In this document: piece after piece, positions 5,343 through 5,527 of the stretch | Numbering within the stretch: the first letter of the stretch is position 1 | Layout of the letters: each line of letters starts with the position of its first letter | NCBI GenBank assembly: GCA_026387515.1 | Contig: JAPLLP010000085.1 | Location: forward strand, 1,915-7,441 | From: Candidatus Omnitrophota bacterium | GTDB lineage: Bacteria > Omnitrophota > Koll11 > Gygaellales > Profunditerraquicolaceae | Direction of reading: 5' to 3' | DNA: 5,527 nt | Notes under the pieces: generated by a model | Seen by the model: only the letters and a program-made list of their open reading frames with translations | Databases searched by the model: none | Told to the model about the DNA's origin: nothing | Translations under genes and position numbers: made by a program

Positions 5343-5527
5343 AACGTAGCTGCTCGCAATTTTTTGCGAGAGGAAAGTCCGAGCTCCATAAGGGCAAGCG
5401 TAGTGGGGAACGCCCACCTGGCCTACTCGTAAGCAGGCCAAGGATTAGAGCTACAGAGACGAGCTTCCCGATCGGGAAGGTGAAACGACGCAATCTCTAC
5501 GCGGAGCAAGGCCAAATAGGAGGTGAG
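5333..5527 (+). ncRNA. rnpB: RNase P RNA (bacterial class A-like), 3' end beyond window
   Basis: This is the catalytic RNA that trims tRNA 5' leaders. Hallmarks in order: a short P3 hairpin CTCGCAA/TTGCGAG (5353-5359/5364-5370); the J3/4-P4 core GAGGAAAGTCC (5370-5380), then GAGCTCCATAAGGGCA; a P8-like hairpin GTGGG/CCCAC (5403-5407/5413-5417); a P9-like hairpin GGCCT/AGGCC (5420-5424/5435-5439); the ACAGAGACGAGC core; a P12-like perfect palindrome (5464-5479); GGTGAAACG; and the highly conserved CGGAGCAAGGCCAAATAGG (5502-5520). The 5' end is estimated: ACGTAGCTG just before P3 fits the P2 strand, so P1 should start around 5333, inside the last codons of rnhA. The P1 and P2 partner strands and the P4 3' strand lie outside the window and cannot be checked. 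P13 and P14 seem to be missing. No separate promoter or terminator is evident upstream. Confidence 0.93.

Noticed and set aside
1..5527. Defence system, mobile element, CRISPR or phage content
   Set aside because: Every gene belongs to a housekeeping family and all are on one strand. There are no terminal inverted repeats, transposase or integrase genes or spaced repeats.

Overview
The window is a compact block of housekeeping genes, all on the + strand. From left to right it holds: the 3' part of an NGG1p-interacting-factor-3 (NIF3)-like gene; dnaG (replication primase); rpoD (primary sigma factor); two tRNA genes; a coiled-coil protein with a C-terminal C4 zinc ribbon (DUF164/zf-RING_7 family); a small type 1 RNase H; and the 5' half of the RNase P RNA gene rnpB, which runs off the right edge. 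There are no mobile elements, CRISPR arrays, phage genes or signs of horizontal transfer.

The organism is a bacterium: it has DnaG primase, a full-length group 1 sigma-70 with regions 1.1 to 4.2, and a class-A-like RNase P RNA. The gene set resembles what I remember from Desulfobacterota/Geobacter-like genomes and candidate phyla such as Omnitrophota, where dnaG-rpoD lies near tRNAs, NIF3-like and zinc-ribbon genes and rnpB. An uncultured Omnitrophota-type lineage is my best guess, but it is an inference from gene order and protein style only.

Layout: bases 3-3914 look like one transcription unit. The NIF3-like gene and dnaG are 12 nt apart, dnaG and rpoD are 3 nt apart, and rpoD's ribosome binding site lies inside the end of dnaG. 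Bases 3915-3979 are non-coding and carry a good extended -10 promoter placed to start transcription a few bases before the first tRNA. The two tRNAs (CAU anticodon, probably Ile2; and Val-CAC) are 3 nt apart. A 74-nt spacer (4134-4207) follows with three consecutive hairpins, then a strong Shine-Dalgarno for the zinc-ribbon gene. That gene overlaps rnhA by 14 nt, and the rnhA stop codon abuts or lies inside the start of rnpB. I see no intrinsic terminator from the tRNA promoter to the right edge, so the tRNAs, zinc-ribbon gene, rnhA and RNase P RNA may share a transcript.

The first unit primes replication and starts transcription; the second is centred on RNA processing and RNA-DNA hybrid removal. 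RNase P would mature the tRNAs encoded upstream of its own RNA. I do not see a new biological system. The most unusual points are an exact in-frame 24-bp tandem duplication inside the TOPRIM domain of DnaG, an Asn in place of the usual catalytic-site His in RNase HI, the rnhA/rnpB junction, a reduced RNase P RNA apparently lacking P13/P14, and the three-hairpin leader before the zinc-ribbon gene.
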